64,000 bases of DNA from the NCBI GenBank assembly GCA_937873175.1, contig CALMVT010000494.1, positions 17,555 through 81,554 of the forward strand. The letters run 5' to 3'. The notes beneath the pieces were generated by a model. That model had not been told where the DNA came from, ran no database searches, and saw only the letters and a program-made list of their open reading frames with translations. The DNA is from an uncultured Acetobacteraceae bacterium. GTDB lineage: Bacteria > Pseudomonadota > Alphaproteobacteria > Acetobacterales > Acetobacteraceae. Shown here in pieces: positions 61,462-64,000 of this stretch. The translations under genes and the position numbers were made by a program. The stretch's first letter is position 1; each line of letters opens with the position of its first letter.

Positions 61462-63324
61462 TCATGCCGGGCTTGGCACCGGCTGCGGCCGGCGGGCCGA
61501 GATCGCCCGGGCCAGCGCGACCAGCTCCCCCAGCGACAAGACGATGTTCTCCTCGCTGCCTTCCGCGCGCAACGCGCCGAGCAAGGGGCTGGCGCCCCCG
61601 GCGTGCCACAGGCAGACAACGATGGCGGCGTTCGGCATCCGCCGCTGGATGCGGCGGAGCAGGTAGCGGATGCCGGATGCGCTGCTTCCTTGCTCCAGCA
61701 CGGACAAGCAGCACAGCCGCACATCGCCAAGCTGCGCCGGCTCCTCGCGCCCGGTGCCGAGAATGGCGTTGGACTCGCTGCGCGCGGCAAATCCCGCGTC
61801 CTGCAGCACCTGCACCGCCATGGTCGCGGCCAGGTCGTCGAGCTGCCCGCGGCCCGGTATGCACAGCACGGCGCCGTCCGCCTGCCATTCGGGCGGCGCC
61901 GCACGCTTCTGCGCGCCGGCGCCGCCTTGACCCACGGCGAGGGTGGACAGCAGGGCCTCGATCTGGCGGTGGATGGCTTCAAGCCGCTCGAAGGCCAGGG
62001 TGTCGCGCGACAGGTCCGCCTGGGCCAAAGCCAGGCCGCGCATGGCGACCTGGTCGTAGTACTGGGCCAACGAGGAACTGCCGACCGCCTTGCGGGCCTG
62101 GACCGCGAGTTCGGCCGCGTTGCCCTCAAGCGCGCGCTGGTAGAACGTTTCCGGGGGTTCCAGGGGAGGGCTGTCGCCCAGCATGACTTCGAGAAACGCC
62201 AGGGACTCCACATGCCGCCCGACCACGACCAGGCAAACGGTCAAGGGCGTCGCGATCAGCAGCCCGACCGGCCCCCACAGGAACGTCCAGAACGCTGCCG
62301 CAAGGATCACGGCGATCGGCGACAGCCCCGTGCTGTGGCCATACAGCAACGGCTCGATGACCTGCCCCATGGCCAGGTCGCTGACGAGGAACAACGCAAG
62401 CACCACCAGGGCCAGCGACCAGCCCGGCGTGACCGCGAGCGCCAGCAGGAACGGCGGCACCACGGCGATGAAGCTGCCGATGAACGGCACGAACCGCATC
62501 AGCCCCGCGAGGATGCCCCACATAAGCGGGCTTGGCAGGCCCGCGAGCCAAAGGCCCGCCGCGATGAACGCCCCAAACGCCGAGTTCAAGGCCAATTGGA
62601 TCAGGAAGTAGCGCGACAAGCGGCGGGCCGCGTCGTTCATCGCCAGGATGGTCCGATGCAGGTCCTTGCGGCCGACCAGGCGCACCAGCCGGTCCCGAAG
62701 GTCTTCCCGGGACAGCAGCACGAAGATGAGGAAGACGACGACCACCCCGACGGAGGCGAGCGGGCCAAGCAGCGGCTCGGCGATGGTGCGGACGACCACC
62801 AACGCCGATGGGGCGCCAAGATCGCCGGCCGACCCGGCGGGCGAGGCGGACGGCACCGCTTCCGCGCCGGGTCGTGCCGGGCCGAGCTTCACGGTCCCCG
62901 CGTCGGCGCCGCCCAGCAGGGAGCGCAGGGAATTGTTGAACCGTTCCAGCAGTTCCGTCCCGGTTGCCAGGAACCGCATCTTCTCCTGGATGGTCGCCTG
63001 GTAGCTCGGCAAGCTCCCGGCCAGCGTCGTGGCCTGCCCGCCGACGATGGCGCCTACCCCGGCAATGATCGTGAAAGCGAGCGCCACGGCGACCAGAACC
63101 GCCGGGGCCTTGCCGAGCCGGGCGCGCTGCAGCAGGGCGACAACCGGCGCCAGCACGAACGCGAGCAGCACCGCAAGCACCAGGGGCACCAGCAGCTCGC
63201 GCCCGAAGTAAAGCGCGACCACCACCACGGCCCCGGCGTTCAATGCTGAAAAGCCCATGCGGCTTGGGTAGGGCGCGGCGTGCGGAAGGCCCGCTCCGGG
63301 CTGTTGTTCACTGGACAGCGACAT
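61462..63324 (-). CDS. AI-2E family transporter (PerM-like) with extra C-terminal alpha/beta (B12-binding-like) domain
   Basis: N-terminal multi-TM typical of AI-2E family (MWGILAGLMRFVPFIGSFIAVVPP; GPVGLLIATPLTVCLVVVGRHV); C-terminal ADGAVLCIPGRGQLDDLAATMAVQVLQDAGFAARSES. Confidence 0.85.
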   Translation of the reverse strand: MSLSSEQQPGAGLPHAAPYPSRMGFSALNAGAVVVVALYFGRELLVPLVLAVLLAFVLAPVVALLQRARLGKAPAVLVAVALAFTIIAGVGAIVGGQATTLAGSLPSYQATIQEKMRFLATGTELLERFNNSLRSLLGGADAGTVKLGPARPGAEAVPSASPAGSAGDLGAPSALVVVRTIAEPLLGPLASVGVVVVFLIFVLLSREDLRDRLVRLVGRKDLHRTILAMNDAARRLSRYFLIQLALNSAFGAFIAAGLWLAGLPSPLMWGILAGLMRFVPFIGSFIAVVPPFLLALAVTPGWSLALVVLALFLVSDLAMGQVIEPLLYGHSTGLSPIAVILAAAFWTFLWGPVGLLIATPLTVCLVVVGRHVESLAFLEVMLGDSPPLEPPETFYQRALEGNAAELAVQARKAVGSSSLAQYYDQVAMRGLALAQADLSRDTLAFERLEAIHRQIEALLSTLAVGQGGAGAQKRAAPPEWQADGAVLCIPGRGQLDDLAATMAVQVLQDAGFAARSESNAILGTGREEPAQLGDVRLCCLSVLEQGSSASGIRYLLRRIQRRMPNAAIVVCLWHAGGASPLLGALRAEGSEENIVLSLGELVALARAISARRPQPVPSPA

Positions 63325-63483
63325 TTGGCGGCTTTCTCGTTATGCACCCCAAACTGGCCTCCCATCGAGGCGGCCGGCGCGATGGCGGCGGGAGGTGATG
63401 ATCTGTGGTCAGCTCTTGGAAGCAGCCACCGCTCTCGGCTATCACATCGGGCGTTCCACAAGCAGGGGCGGGAGCAAAGCTGC

Positions 63484-63867
63484 GTGACCAAGATCTTGCT
63501 TGTCGAGGACCACGAGGAGCTGTGGGACATGATGTCGCGCCGGCTGCGCCGCCACGGCTTCGATGTCGTTTTGGCGCATGACGGCCAGCAGGCGCTGTCG
63601 CAGGTCGGCGCCGAACAGCCCGATCTCGTGCTGCTGGACATGGACCTGCCGGTGATGGACGGCTGGACGGTTGCCCGCACGCTCAGGGGCGGCGGCGCCC
63701 AGGCGCCGGTTCCCATCATCGCCCTCACGGCGCACGCGATGGCGGGGGACCGGGCCAAGGCGCTGGCCGCCGGCTGCGACGACTACCACCCGAAACCGGT
63801 CGATTTCCCGAAGCTACTGACCCAGATCGACGACGCGCTGCTCAAGCGGGAAGAAGCGGACGCCTGA
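63484..63867 (+). CDS. Single-domain response regulator (DivK-like), paralog of 58046..58429
   Basis: VTKILLVEDHEELWDMMSRRLRRHG ... LVLLDMDLPVMDGW ... IALTAHAMAGDRAKALAAGCDDYHPKPVDF; GTG start. Confidence 0.9.
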   Translation: MTKILLVEDHEELWDMMSRRLRRHGFDVVLAHDGQQALSQVGAEQPDLVLLDMDLPVMDGWTVARTLRGGGAQAPVPIIALTAHAMAGDRAKALAAGCDDYHPKPVDFPKLLTQIDDALLKREEADA

Positions 63868-63945
63868 ACGGCGCCGCCGATCCGCGGGGGCAAGCGCCCG
63901 GTCGCCATGGAGGCAACCGGGCGCAGGACGGCTATGGCGTGACCG

Positions 63946-64000
63946 TCAGCCGAGGAAGCCGGTGGAGATCCAGGGCACCGCCGCGACGATCACGAGGCCG
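63946..64000 (-). CDS. C-terminal end of a membrane protein truncated by the window edge (possibly TRAP-type large permease)
   Basis: Reverse strand reads ...GLVIVAAVPWISTGFLG-stop; hydrophobic; only 17 residues available. Confidence 0.35.
   Translation of the reverse strand, partial: GLVIVAAVPWISTGFLG

Noticed and set aside
61462-63324. Quorum-sensing AI-2 exporter
   Set aside because: AI-2E family naming is historical and many members have other or unknown substrates; no lux genes in the window.

Overview
64-kb window of high-GC DNA, probably from an alphaproteobacterium (Acetobacteraceae/Rhodospirillales-like; inferred from gene content and codon usage, no taxonomic search possible). It is dense with transport and catabolism modules and has no recognisable rRNA, tRNA, CRISPR, transposase or phage genes. 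Main modules, left to right: (1) a Rhizobium-type glycerol ABC uptake and oxidation locus (glpU-Q-P-T-S-D-R, minus strand); (2) MFS transporter; (3) D-2-hydroxyacid dehydrogenase / DadA-like oxidase / polar amino-acid ABC SBP and permease without an ATPase; (4) GGDEF-EAL protein; (5) APH-fold kinase plus a divergent enolase paralog whose substrate-binding His is Ala; (6) aldo/keto reductase, MFS exporter, GATase, frameshifted FAD monooxygenase; (7) Pot-type ABC transporter with deaminase, creatininase, VOC protein and AtzA/TrzN-like amidohydrolase; (8) GntR / MFS (in-frame stop) / tartrate dehydrogenase-like module; (9) c-type cytochrome, MshEN-like plus AAA ATPase fusion, pseudo-receiver-wHTH-TPR regulator, secreted proteins, RTX protein; (10) aconitase / Asp-Glu racemase / Fbp-type ABC / GntR / beta-decarboxylating dehydrogenase module with a shared bipartite operator-like motif; (11) SARP-like plus alpha/beta-hydrolase fusion, CBS protein, SLC13 permease divergent from a CPA1 antiporter; (12) hybrid sensor kinase, two paralogous single-domain response regulators and an AI-2E family transporter. 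Best candidates for undescribed biology are the kinase plus non-canonical enolase pair, the aconitase/racemase/dehydrogenase module with its shared operator, and the MshEN-AAA protein. All functional calls come from reading motifs and remembered family sequences; no database search was run.
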